From NCBI RefSeq assembly GCF_009858245.1, contig NZ_VMSB01000001.1, forward strand, positions 3,631,645 through 3,695,644: a DNA stretch of 64,000 bases, read 5' to 3'. Positions within the stretch are counted from its first letter, which is position 1. Every line of letters starts with the position of its first letter. The notes beneath the pieces are model-generated. The model made no database searches. It was not told the origin of the DNA and saw only the letters and a program-made list of their open reading frames with translations. Source of the DNA: Ornithinibacter aureus. GTDB lineage: Bacteria > Actinomycetota > Actinomycetes > Actinomycetales > Dermatophilaceae. Below are positions 47,002 to 55,839 of this stretch, piece after piece. A program made the translations under genes and the position numbers.

Positions 47002-47612
47002 CACTCGATGCCCTTCTGGCCCTTCTGGCCCTTGTCGAACGGGTGGGCGATCTTGGTCATCTCGGTGGCGACGTCCGCGATCTCGAGGAGGCGGGGGTGT
47101 GGATCGCGGCCGGTGATGACCACGTGCTGGTAGCCGGGGCGGTCGGTCAGGGAGTCGACGACGTCGTCGATGTCGAGCCAACCCCACGTGAGCAGGTAGG
47201 TGAACTCGTCGAGGACATAGAGGGTGTGGGTCTCGTCGGCGAGGCGACGCTTGATCTCTTCCCAGCCCTCACGGGCGGCCTCGGCATGGTCCTCCTCGGT
47301 GCCGGCCTTGCGTGACCACGACCAGCCCGAGCCCATCTTGTGCCACTCGATCGGGCCGCCCTGGCCGGTGCTGCGGTTCACGTCGTCGAGAGCAGCCAGC
47401 GCTGCCTGCTCACCGATGCGCCACTTGGCCGACTTCACGAACTGGAACACGCCGATCGACCACCCCTGGTTCCAGCCGCGCAGGGCCAGGCCGAAGGCCG
47501 CCGTCGACTTCCCCTTCCCGGCGCCACCGTGGACGATGACGAGCGGACTGTTGCGGCGCTGTCGGGTGGTGAGGCCGTCCGCAGCCTGCACCGGTGTCAC
47601 TCCCTTGGCCAT
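46998..47612 (-). CDS. cobO: Cob(I)yrinic acid a,c-diamide adenosyltransferase
   Basis: A 204-residue CobA/CobO-type ATP:corrinoid adenosyltransferase. P-loop GGAGKGKSTAAFGLALRG, FVKSAKWRIGEQAAL, VLDEFTYLLTWGWLD (Walker B region) and VVITGRDPHPRLLEIADVATEM are intact. It lies between the chelatase and cobB genes, the same order as Rv2850c-cobO-cobB in Mycobacterium tuberculosis. Overlaps: 1 nt with the chelatase stop, 4 nt with cobB-cobC. Confidence 0.95.
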   Translation of the reverse strand: MAKGVTPVQAADGLTTRQRRNSPLVIVHGGAGKGKSTAAFGLALRGWNQGWSIGVFQFVKSAKWRIGEQAALAALDDVNRSTGQGGPIEWHKMGSGWSWSRKAGTEEDHAEAAREGWEEIKRRLADETHTLYVLDEFTYLLTWGWLDIDDVVDSLTDRPGYQHVVITGRDPHPRLLEIADVATEMTKIAHPFDKGQKGQKGIEW

Positions 47613-49738
47613 CAGGCGGCCCTCCTGTCATTGATGAGCGCCACGAGGTGATCGGCGGCGATGTCTTCGAGGGGCACGTGCTCTGCGCCCATCCGGTCGG
47701 CGAGGTCCCTGGCCAGACCCATCCGGAAGCGGCCGGACTCGCAGTCGATCACGACGCTGTCGACGGCGACGTGCCCCCACTGGTCGGCGATGCGCTGTGC
47801 TCTGCCCAACGCATCGACGCCCGCCGTGGCGCGTCCGTCGGTGACGAGCACGAGCAGCGCCCGTCGACGTGGGTCCCTGATGCGCTCCAGCCCAAGGGTC
47901 TTCGCGGCCGTGGCGAGACCCTCGGCCAGGGGCGTGCGCCCGCCGTGGGGGAGTTCGGCCAGGCAGGCGGCGGCCGCCTCGACCGAGGAGGTCGGCGGCA
48001 ACGCGAGGTCGGCACCGGTGCCTCGGAAGGTCACCAGGCCCACGCGATCGCGTCGCTGGTAGGCGTCCATGAGCAGCGACAGGACGGCCGTCTTGACCTC
48101 GGCCATCCGAGACCGGGCAGCCATCGACCCGGAGGCGTCGACGAGCAGCAGCACGAGGTTGGACTCCTTGCCCTGGGTGATCGCCGAGCGGAGGTCGCTC
48201 GCCCGGATCTCCAGTCGGCTCGTCCCGGTCGTCCCGGTCGTCCCGGTCGTCCCGGTCGTCCCGGTGGCGCGGGCGCCTCGCTCTCGGGCAGCGGCCGTGA
48301 TGGTGGCGGTCAGATGGACCCGGCCCGTGCGCTCGCGGCTCGATCCGACCGTCCTGCCCCAGGTCGTGATCGCCCGGCTGCGTTTGCCGGCCGCTCCCGA
48401 CCCCGTGCCCCGCACACTGAGGCGACGAATGCGGTACGGCTCGTGTGCTGCCGCCACGCCCTGGACGGGCGCCGGCGGGTCGGTCTCGGAGACCTCTCCG
48501 CCGCTCTCCGTGTCGGTGGGGTCCGGCGGTGTGCAGTCGGAGCGCTGATCGCGGGCGTCCTGCGCTCCCTCGTCGCAGTCCTGCGCCGACGGCGTCGTCA
48601 TGGGGTCGCCCGAGTCGTCGTCCGCGGTGTCCGTCTCGTCGGAAGGCTCCTTCGGGCGCTCGGGCCGGTCCGGCTCGTCGGGCAGGTGAGGGTCTTCATC
48701 CTGAGGGTCCTGGGGGTCCTCCGGAGGCGGCGGCTCGTCGTCGCCGAGCAGGCGATCGAGCAGGTCCTCGTCCAGTCCCGGCGCGTCGAAGGGTGCACGC
48801 CGACGTCGGTGGGGGAGAGCGAGTTTGGCGGCGGTGCGGATGTCCTCCCGGGTGACGTCGGTGCGCCCCTCCCACGCCGCGTGGGCCACCGCAGCCCTCG
48901 CGGTCACGATGTCGGCACGCATCCCGTCGACCTCGAAGCCGGCGCAGACCGTGGCGATCTTGTCCAGCGCCCAGTCACTCAGACGCACGCGACGCAGGGC
49001 CTCCTGGGCGGACGCGATCCGGGCGGCCACATCGGCCTGCGCCACGGCATACGAGGTCTGGAAGGCGACCGGATCCTCATCGAAGGCGAGCCGCCGACGG
49101 ACCACGTCCGCACGCTGCGCTGGGTCGCGGCTGGCCTTCACCTCGACGGTCAGGCCGAAGCGGTCGAGCAACTGCGGGCGAAGCTCGCCCTCCTCCGGGT
49201 TCATGGTGCCGATCAGGACGATGCGGGCAGGGTGGGACACCGACACCCCGTCGCGCTCGACGGTGTTGCGGCCCATGGCAGCGGCGTCGAGGAGCAGGTC
49301 GACGAGATGGTCGTGCAGGAGGTTGACCTCGTCGACATAGAGCAGACCACGGTGCGCCTGGGCGAGCAGCCCCGGCTCGAAAGCCGTTTCACCGTGACCG
49401 AGGGCCTTGCTGAGGTCGAGGGAGCCGATGACGCGATCCTCGGTGGCACCCACCGGGAGTTCGACCAGACGAGCTGGGCGGGTCGTCGATGCGGCGTCGG
49501 TGTGTGGCCCGTCGGGGCAGTCGGCGGCGGGCGACCGTGGGTCGCAGCCGAAGCGACATCCGTGGACGACCGCCTGGCGGGGCAGGATCTCGGCCAGAGC
49601 GCGCACCATCGTGGACTTCGCGGTGCCCTTCTCGCCGCGCACGAGCACGCCGCCGACCTCGGGGGAGACCGTGGTGAGGACGAGGGCGAGGGCCATCTCG
49701 TCGGCACCGACGATGGCGGCGAAGGGGTAGTTGGACAC
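47612..49738 (-). CDS. Magnesium/cobalt chelatase subunit, fused ChlI-ChlD type
   Basis: 708 residues. An N-terminal AAA+ ChlI-like ATPase carries Walker A GEKGTAKSTMV near residue 37, YVDEVNLLHDHLVDLLLDA and IGTMNPEEGELRPQLLDRFG. An acidic/Pro-rich linker (DEPPPPEDPQDPQDEDPHLP) and a VWA domain with MIDAS motif DASGSM near 535 follow. Placed first in the cob operon it is likely the AAA/VWA partner of a CobN-type cobaltochelatase; CobN itself is not in the window. A Thr-Gly-Thr repeat (five 9-bp units, 48222-48266) sits before the VWA domain. GTG 49738 follows AGGAGGAG. Confidence 0.88.
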   Translation of the reverse strand: MSNYPFAAIVGADEMALALVLTTVSPEVGGVLVRGEKGTAKSTMVRALAEILPRQAVVHGCRFGCDPRSPAADCPDGPHTDAASTTRPARLVELPVGATEDRVIGSLDLSKALGHGETAFEPGLLAQAHRGLLYVDEVNLLHDHLVDLLLDAAAMGRNTVERDGVSVSHPARIVLIGTMNPEEGELRPQLLDRFGLTVEVKASRDPAQRADVVRRRLAFDEDPVAFQTSYAVAQADVAARIASAQEALRRVRLSDWALDKIATVCAGFEVDGMRADIVTARAAVAHAAWEGRTDVTREDIRTAAKLALPHRRRRAPFDAPGLDEDLLDRLLGDDEPPPPEDPQDPQDEDPHLPDEPDRPERPKEPSDETDTADDDSGDPMTTPSAQDCDEGAQDARDQRSDCTPPDPTDTESGGEVSETDPPAPVQGVAAAHEPYRIRRLSVRGTGSGAAGKRSRAITTWGRTVGSSRERTGRVHLTATITAAARERGARATGTTGTTGTTGTTGTSRLEIRASDLRSAITQGKESNLVLLLVDASGSMAARSRMAEVKTAVLSLLMDAYQRRDRVGLVTFRGTGADLALPPTSSVEAAAACLAELPHGGRTPLAEGLATAAKTLGLERIRDPRRRALLVLVTDGRATAGVDALGRAQRIADQWGHVAVDSVVIDCESGRFRMGLARDLADRMGAEHVPLEDIAADHLVALINDRRAA
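48222..48266 (-). repeat. Five 9-bp tandem repeats in the chelatase gene
   Basis: Five units of GTCCCGGT(C/G) on the plus strand encode repeated Thr-Gly-Thr in the minus-strand protein. Unit loss or gain would keep the frame and alter the linker before the VWA domain. Confidence 0.9.
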
Positions 49739-49799
49739 GGCGCTCCTCCTGGTGAGTGACCACGCTCACCGGCCGATTCGGCCGCCTCGGGGTCCCGGG

Positions 49800-49930
49800 G
49801 CGGCGTGACGCAGGAGGACGTCCTGGCTTCCGGTCTCCACGTCACGCGGCGAGCGGTCACAGTGGCGGGACCGCTCCGGAGTTGCACCGGTATTCCTCGC
49901 CCTGCGTCGCCCCGCATCCTCCCACATCGC
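49800..49930 (-). ncRNA. Cobalamin riboswitch controlling the cob operon
   Basis: On the minus strand the element contains ACCGGTGCAACTCCGG (typical GGTG-AA-TCC region), GCGGTCCC, the B12 box GCCACTGTGA (49866-49857), and then AAGCCAGGACGTCC near the 3' side. It lies about 60-190 nt upstream of the chelatase start. Binding of adenosylcobalamin to such RNAs normally shuts expression, so the biosynthesis operon is probably end-product controlled. Confidence 0.88.
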
Positions 49931-49981
49931 CCACCCCGGGTCCGGCGAGGTCGATGTCTCATCGCACGTAGGCTGTCGCGC

Positions 49982-51235
49982 GTGATCGAGGTCGTGGGCA
50001 TCGAGGATGCGGGCTGGGCGTCCGTGCCCGCCCGCGAGCAGGATCTCGTATGCCGTTCGCGGCACCTTGTCGGTGGCGCCCGACACCTGGCCCTGGTCCC
50101 CGAGATCGAGGGTCAGATCCGCACACCATGGCCCACACCGATGCGCGCCCAACTGCCAGCACTGTTCGAGCAGATCGGCACCGAGGGCGTCGTCGTGCTC
50201 GCCAGTGGTGACCCGCTGCGCTCGGGGGTCGCGAGCACCCTCATCGACCTGTTCGGCCGGGAGACGGTCCGGGTCCACCCTTCGCTGTCCTCGGAGACCC
50301 TGGCGCGGGCGCGGATGGGTTGGCCCGCCGAGGAGACGACGGTCGTGACCCTCGTCGGGCGCTCTGTCGATCGACTCCGCCGTCACCTCGACCCGCGTGC
50401 ACGTCTCGTCGTCCTGTGCTCCGATGGCTCGACCCCCGCCGAGGTCGCCGCCCTTCTCGTCCAAGAGGGCTGTGGCAGTTCGCGGCTCACGGCGTGGTGG
50501 CACCTCGGAGGGCCCAAGGAGGGCAGCCGATCCGGCGCTGCACGGGACTGGGAGGTCGAGCCCACTCCTGATCTGGTCGTGCTCGCCGTCGAGGTGGACG
50601 ACCTCGCGGCCGCCCGCTCGTCCTCGGGCCCCGCCCCCGGACGCCCAGAAGAGGCCTTCGATCACGACGGACAGATCACCAAGCGTGACGTGCGCGCGAG
50701 CGCGCTGGCCCATTTGCGTCCGACACCTGGGGCCACTCTCTGGGACCTCGGCGCCGGCTCGGGTGCGGTCGCGATCGAATGGGCACTGGCGGCCCGCTGC
50801 GCGCGAGCGGTGGCCCTCGAGCGCGACCCCGGTCGTGCCGCCCGGATCCGCGCCAACGCTGCACGTCTCGGGGTGCCGCGAGAGGTCGAGGTGGTCGAGG
50901 CCGACCACGGGGCCCTCTCCCCGGAAGGGGCGTCCGTCCTCGACGCGCTGCCCGACCCGGACGCGGTCTTCGTTGGCGGCGGTCTCACGAGCGAACTCGC
51001 CGACCTGGCGTGGGGTCGCCTCCGTCCGGGCGGACGTCTTGTCGCGCACGCCGTCACGCTCTCGGCCGAATCCGTCCTCGTCGCTGCCCACCAGCGCCAC
51101 GGAGGCCACCTGACCAGGCTGAGTGTCGAGCACGCGACGCCGCTGGGTCCGCACCTGTCGTGGACCCCGGCCCGCGCGATCGTCCAGTGGAGCGCCCAGA
51201 AACCCGCCCCGCCCCACGAGCAAGGAATGTCATGA
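49982..51235 (+). CDS. cobL: Precorrin-6Y C5,15-methyltransferase (decarboxylating)
   Basis: A 417-residue bifunctional enzyme. The N-terminal CbiE-type tetrapyrrole methylase (residues ~1-200: VVGIEDAGWASVP, VVLASGDPLRSGVASTL, HPSLSSETLARARMGWP) is fused to a CbiT-type methyltransferase (~220-417) with SAM motif LWDLGAGSGAVAIEWAL and DAVFVGGGLTSELADLAW. It methylates C5 and C15 and decarboxylates precorrin-6B. GTG 49982 is the family start. Divergent from the cob operon; overlaps cobM by 4 nt. Confidence 0.93.
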   Translation: MIEVVGIEDAGWASVPAREQDLVCRSRHLVGGARHLALVPEIEGQIRTPWPTPMRAQLPALFEQIGTEGVVVLASGDPLRSGVASTLIDLFGRETVRVHPSLSSETLARARMGWPAEETTVVTLVGRSVDRLRRHLDPRARLVVLCSDGSTPAEVAALLVQEGCGSSRLTAWWHLGGPKEGSRSGAARDWEVEPTPDLVVLAVEVDDLAAARSSSGPAPGRPEEAFDHDGQITKRDVRASALAHLRPTPGATLWDLGAGSGAVAIEWALAARCARAVALERDPGRAARIRANAARLGVPREVEVVEADHGALSPEGASVLDALPDPDAVFVGGGLTSELADLAWGRLRPGGRLVAHAVTLSAESVLVAAHQRHGGHLTRLSVEHATPLGPHLSWTPARAIVQWSAQKPAPPHEQGMS

Positions 51236-52008
51236 CCGTTCATTTCATCGGGGCCGGTCCCGGTGCCGCCGACCTGCTCACCCTGCGCGCCGTCCGCCTG
51301 CTGCAGGAGAGTCCGATCTGCCTCTATGCCGGCACCTACATCGACGACGAGGTCCTCTCGCACTGCGGGCCGGAGACCGAACTCATCGACACGGCATACC
51401 TCAATCTCGACGCCATCACGGCCACCCTCGTCGCCGCCCACGACGCCGGTCATGACGTCGCCCGGCTGTGCTCGGGAGACCCGTCGATCTACTCGGCGAT
51501 CGCCGAGCAGACGCGCCGTCTCGACGCCGCAGGGGTGCCCTGGGACCTCACCCCGGGCGTGCCGGCCTATGCCGCGACGGCCGCGCTCATCGGGCGTGAA
51601 CTGACGGTGCCCGAGGTGGCCCAGTCGGTCGTCCTGACGCGCGCGCAGAAGGACTCGACCACGATGCCGCCGGGGGAGACCCTGGCGGCCTTCGCCGCGA
51701 CCAATGCCACCCTCGTCCTGCACCTGGCGATCCGACACACCCGGCGGCTGGCCGATGAGCTCAGTGCCCACTACGGGGCCAACTGCCCGGTCGTCGTCGG
51801 CTCGCAGGTCACCCAGCCCGAGGAACTGATCCTGCGCGGCACCCTCGCCGACATCGCCGACCAGGTCGAGGCCGCGGGCCTGACCCAGGCCGCGGTCATC
51901 ATCGTCGGCTGGGCCCTGTCGGCGGAGGACTTCGTGGAGTCCCACCTGTATTCGAGCCGACCGCCTCGGCCCGCCGGGGAGGGGCGACCGGACGCCTCGC
52001 TGGTGTAG
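51232..52008 (+). CDS. cobM: Precorrin-4 C11-methyltransferase
   Basis: A 258-residue SAM-dependent methylase of the aerobic corrin pathway. VHFIGAGPGAADLLTLRAVRLL, CLYAGTYIDDEVLSHC, RLCSGDPSIYSAIAEQ, LTPGVPAYAATAALIGREL and LHLAIRHTRRLADEL match CobM/CbiF. ATG 51232 overlaps the cobL stop. A cobalamin riboswitch starts directly after its stop, so it is transcriptionally separable from cbiMNQ. Confidence 0.95.
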   Translation: MTVHFIGAGPGAADLLTLRAVRLLQESPICLYAGTYIDDEVLSHCGPETELIDTAYLNLDAITATLVAAHDAGHDVARLCSGDPSIYSAIAEQTRRLDAAGVPWDLTPGVPAYAATAALIGRELTVPEVAQSVVLTRAQKDSTTMPPGETLAAFAATNATLVLHLAIRHTRRLADELSAHYGANCPVVVGSQVTQPEELILRGTLADIADQVEAAGLTQAAVIIVGWALSAEDFVESHLYSSRPPRPAGEGRPDASLV

Positions 52009-52115
52009 CCTGCCGAGCACCATCTGCGTGAGGAACCCGGTGCAAATCCGGGACGGTCGCGCCACTGTGAGCTGAGCCATCGGCGAGTCAGGAACTCCTG
52101 TGGATGTCGCGTGCC
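52008..52115 (+). ncRNA. Cobalamin riboswitch upstream of cbiM
   Basis: Contains GAACCCGGTGCAAATCCGGG, ACGGTCGC, the B12 box GCCACTGTGA at 52061-52070 and GAGTCAGGAACTCC at 52085-52098. The cbiM start is about 60 nt beyond. It should reduce cobalt uptake when B12 is plentiful. Confidence 0.93.
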
Positions 52116-52174
52116 GCCGATCGGCGCCGCGCGTCACGTCTGATCGGGCGCGTCATCCCGAGGAAGGTGCAGCA

Positions 52175-52873
52175 ATGCACATTGCCGAGGGCTTCCTGCC
52201 CCCACTTCATGCGGCAGCGTGGACAGCCGTCGCGGCCCCCTTCGTCATCCATGGCACCCGGGCGATCAGCCGCACCATCAAGGAGCACCCCGAGGCCAAA
52301 TTGTTGCTCGGTGCCGCGGGGGCCTTCACCTTCGTCCTCTCCGCGATCAAGTTGCCCTCGGTGACGGGCTCATCGTCCCACCCGACGGGCACCGGACTGG
52401 GGGCGGTGATCTTCCGGCCCCCGGTGATGGCGGCCCTGGGGACGATCGTCCTGCTCTTCCAAGCCCTCCTGCTCGCCCATGGCGGTCTGACCACCCTCGG
52501 GGCCAATGTCTTCTCGATGGCGGTCGTCGGCCCGTGGGTCGGGTATGCCGCGTTCCGCCTGCTCGGTCGCGCTCCCTTCTCGGTCCGCATCTTCGCGGCC
52601 ATGGCGTTGGCCAACCTCGCGACCTACGTCATGACCGCCACCCAACTCGCGCTGGCCTTCCCGGGCCAGAACGGCTTCGTCGGCGCGTGGTCGGCCTTCC
52701 TCGGCATCTTCGCGATCACCCAAGTGCCGTTGGCCGTCATTGAAGGCCTCGTCGGCGTCCTCATCTTCAAGGCCCTGCGCAGTTGGGCCGGCCCAGAACT
52801 CTCCGCTCTCGGGGTGTTCTCGCGCCGCCGGGACCACGCCGGCACCAAGGTCGATGAGGCCATACATGCGTAA
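52175..52873 (+). CDS. cbiM: Cobalt ECF transporter S component CbiM
   Basis: A 232-residue membrane protein with the metal-binding N-terminus MHIAEGFLP, whose His2 and N-terminal amine chelate Co2+. Later His residues lie in [15 protein letters not shown] and [18 protein letters not shown], as in CbiM. About seven membrane helices. ATG 52175 is fixed by the MHI start; AGGAAGG precedes it. Overlaps cbiN by 8 nt. Confidence 0.96.
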   Translation: MHIAEGFLPPLHAAAWTAVAAPFVIHGTRAISRTIKEHPEAKLLLGAAGAFTFVLSAIKLPSVTGSSSHPTGTGLGAVIFRPPVMAALGTIVLLFQALLLAHGGLTTLGANVFSMAVVGPWVGYAAFRLLGRAPFSVRIFAAMALANLATYVMTATQLALAFPGQNGFVGAWSAFLGIFAITQVPLAVIEGLVGVLIFKALRSWAGPELSALGVFSRRRDHAGTKVDEAIHA

Positions 52874-53246
52874 GCACGCGAGCACCCTGGCCATCCTCCT
52901 GGCGATCGTCGCCCTCTTCGCGGTCGCGATGGTCCTCGGCACCCGCCAGAGCACCGGCGATGGCGAGACCTTCATCGGCACCGACTCGGCGGCCACCACC
53001 CACATCGAGGAGAACCACCCCGGCTACACCCCGTGGTTCCAGCCGATCTTCGAGCCCTCGAGCGGCGAGGTCGAGTCCGGACTGTTCGCGCTGCAGGCAG
53101 CACTCGGCGCAGGAGCCCTCGGGTTCGTTCTCGGCACGATGCGCGAGCGGCGTCGCCAGCGCCGGTCGGCTGCCGACGATTCGAGCCGCCCGGTGAGCGA
53201 CCCGGAGCCGGCCTGTGATGCGGCCGAGCTGCAGTCGAGGGGCTGA
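52866..53246 (+). CDS. cbiN: Cobalt ECF transporter accessory protein CbiN
   Basis: A 126-residue protein with two membrane helices ([18 protein letters not shown] and [17 protein letters not shown]) around an extracytoplasmic loop with [27 protein letters not shown], typical of CbiN. The C-terminal ~30 residues are charged and longer than usual. It is required with CbiM for Co2+ capture. Confidence 0.94.
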   Translation: MRKHASTLAILLAIVALFAVAMVLGTRQSTGDGETFIGTDSAATTHIEENHPGYTPWFQPIFEPSSGEVESGLFALQAALGAGALGFVLGTMRERRRQRRSAADDSSRPVSDPEPACDAAELQSRG

Positions 53247-53248
53247 CC

Positions 53249-53410
53249 TTGGCGCGATTCGCCCTCGACGAGGCGGCCTGGTCCGGGCCGTGGCGGCACC
53301 CACCGACCCGACCACGGCCGGGTCGCCGCTGCCGGGCACCTCGTCGACCGTCGGCCACGAGGCGCGGTGCACCGACCCGTCGTGGGTCCAGGACCAGACC
53401 TCCTCGGTGA
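53249..53410 (+). pseudogene. cbiQ: cbiQ, cut after ~17 codons by the duplication join
   Basis: TTG 53249, 2 nt after the cbiN stop, starts [17 protein letters not shown], the start expected for the ECF transmembrane protein CbiQ. At 53292 the sequence switches to antisense valS, and the frame ends at 53410 after 53 codons. In the model of a tandem duplication the intact cbiQ (and cbiO) would lie after the second copy, outside the window. Confidence 0.8.
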
Positions 53411-55697
53411 CGTAGGGCAGGACCGGCGCGAACAACCGCAGGACGACGTCGAGGCTGATCCGCAGCGTCGCGCGGGCGGATGACGCGGTGGCCTCACCCT
53501 GAGCGCCGTAGGCGCGGTCCTTGACGAGCTCGAGGTAGTCGTCGCAGAACGACCAGAACCACTGCTCGGTGACCTCGAGGGCACGGGTGAAGTCCCAGGC
53601 CTCGAAACCCGCGGTGGCCTTGGCCACGACGTCACGCAGGCCCGCGAGAAGCGACAGGTCGATCGGCTCGGTCACCTGCGCCGCGAGGTCGCCCTCGACC
53701 GACCCGAACGACAGCGCGAACTTGCTCGCGTTGAGCACCTTGATCGCGAGGCGGCGGCCGACCTTGATCTGGCCGGTGTCGTAGGCGGCGTCCGTGCCCA
53801 GGCGACCGCTGGCCGCCCAGTAGCGCACGGCATCCGCGCTGTGCTCCTTGAGCAGGTCCTCGGGGGTGACGACGTTGCCGCGGGACTTGCTCATCTTCTT
53901 GCGGTCGGGGTCGAGGATCCAGCCGCTGATCGCCGCGTCGGTCCACGGCACGCTGCCGTGCTCGAAGTGGGCGCGCACGACCGTGGAGAACAGCCACGTG
54001 CGGATGATGTCGTGACCCTGGGGGCGCACGTCCATCGGGAAGACCTTGTCGAACAGCGGGTCCGTGCCGGTGCCGTCGGCGTTGCGCCAGCCACCGGCGA
54101 TCTGCGGGCTGAGCGAGGACGTGGCCCAGGTGTCGAGCACGTCGGGGTCGCCGACGAAGCCGCCGGGCACGCCGCGCTGGTCCTCGGTGTAGCCGGCCGG
54201 GGGGTTGGCCGCGGGGTCGACCGGCAGGGAGCTCTCGTCCGGGACGATCGGAGTGTCGTAGACCGGCTCGCCGTCGGCGTCGAGGGGGTACCAGACGGGG
54301 ATCGGCACACCGAAGAAGCGCTGGCGGGAGACCAGCCAGTCACCGTTGAGCCCGCTGACCCAGTTGGCGTAGCGGCTGCGCATGAACGCGGGGTGGAAGT
54401 CGATCTCCTCGCCGCGGGCGATCAGGGCCGCGTTCAGCTCGGCGTCGCGGCCGCCGTTGCGGATGTACCACTGGCGCGAGGTGACGATCTCGAGCGGCTT
54501 CTCACCGCGCTCGTAGAAGTTCGCCATCCGCTGGGTCGGCTTCGGCTCGCCGTCGAGGTCACCGGACTCGCGCAGTGCGTCGACGAGCGCGGCCCGGGCC
54601 CCGAAGGGGGTCTTGCCCGCGAGCTGCTCGGCGTAGAAGGCCTCGCCGGGCGTGCCCTCGAGCCAGGCAGGGGTCTCGCCCTGGAGGCGGCCGCTGCGGG
54701 TGATGACCGAGCGGGTCGGCAGCTGCAGCTCACGCCACCAGATGACGTCGGTGAGGTCACCGAAGGTGCAGCACATCGCGATGCCGGCGCCCTTGTCCAT
54801 CTCGGCGCCCGGGTGGGCGAGCACGGGGACCTCGACACCGAACACGGGGGTCGTCACCGTCGTGCCGAACAGGCCTTGAAAGCGCTCGTCGTCGGGGTGG
54901 GCGATCAGGGCCACACAGCTCGGGATGAGCTCGGGGCGGGTGGTCTCGATGTGCACCGGGCCGTTGGGGCCGTGGAAGGCCACCCGGTGGTAGTGCCCGG
55001 GGTAGTCGCGGGCCTCGAGCTCGGCCTGGGCGACGGCCGTCTGGAACGTGACGTCCCACAGGCCCGGCGCCTCGGCCTGGTAGGCCTCGCCGCGGGCGAG
55101 GTTGCGCAGGAACGCCTGCTGGGCGGTGGCCCGGGAGTGGTCGTCGATCGTGCGGTAGGTGATCGACCAGTCGTAGCTGTGACCGATGCGACGGAAGAGG
55201 GACTCGAAGGCCTCCTCGTCCCGCACGGTCAGCTCGTCGCAGAGCTCGATGAAGTTCTGCCGCGACACCGGCATCTCGTCGGCGGCCTTGGTGCTGCGTG
55301 CATCGCCGCGGAAGGGCGGCACGAACTCGGGGTCGTAGTGCAGGGCGGCGTCACCACGCACGCCGTAGTAGTTCTGCACCCGCTTCTCGGTGGGCAGCCC
55401 GTTGTCGTCCCAGCCGATCGGGTAGAAGACGTTGAACCCGGCCATCCGCTTGTACCGGGCCACGCAGTCGGTGTGCGTGTAGCTGAACACGTGCCCCATG
55501 TGCAGTGATCCGGATGCCGTGGGCGGCGGAGTGTCGATGGCGAAGACCGCCTCGCGGGGGCCGGCGAGGGCCGCCTCGCGGTCGAAGGCGTAGGTGTCCT
55601 GCTCCTGCCATACGGCCGCCCACTTGTCCTCGAGGCCGTCGAGGGACGGCTTGTCCGGAACGGAGGCAGCGCGAGATGGCAGGAAGGACTCGGTCAT
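53292..55697 (-). pseudogene. valS: valS second copy, 3'-truncated
   Basis: Codons 1-802 are identical to the complete valS. The last 74 residues (C-terminal tRNA-contacting arm) are replaced by 174 codons that read antisense through cbiN/cbiM to a stop at 52767. HMGH and KMSKS are kept, so an aberrant 976-residue protein could be made, but the tail has no homology and the product is expected to be impaired. Confidence 0.85.
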
Positions 55698-55839
55698 GGG
55701 CGCCATCATCCCAGACCGGGGGCGGTGACCCGGCATCCGGCCACGTGGCGCGACGGCATCCGACGCGACGAGGTGCCGTGTCCCGCCGGGGCGAGGCACG
55801 GCATCCACGATGCGTGTCCTCTGGCCTAGTCTTGGCCCC

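Larger units (their letters stand above)
36156..53291 (+). repeat. First unit of a 17,136-bp head-to-tail duplication
   Basis: The sequence from 36156 onward reappears from 53292 onward with a constant offset of 17,136. The base before each start differs (G at 36155, T at 53291). The unit runs from within valS (codon ~802) to within cbiQ (codon ~17) and carries all the cobalamin genes. No insertion sequence, integrase or long repeat is present at either edge. Confidence 0.95.

Noticed and set aside
39763..53246. The cobalamin block as a previously undescribed system
   Set aside because: Every gene except the NUDIX protein matches a known step of aerobic B12 synthesis or cobalt import; only the fusion, the duplication and the composition signal are unusual.
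52767..55697. A 976-residue ValRS with a novel C-terminal domain
   Set aside because: The extra 174 codons are the antisense of cbiN/cbiM read after the join. The open frame reflects high GC and has no homology.
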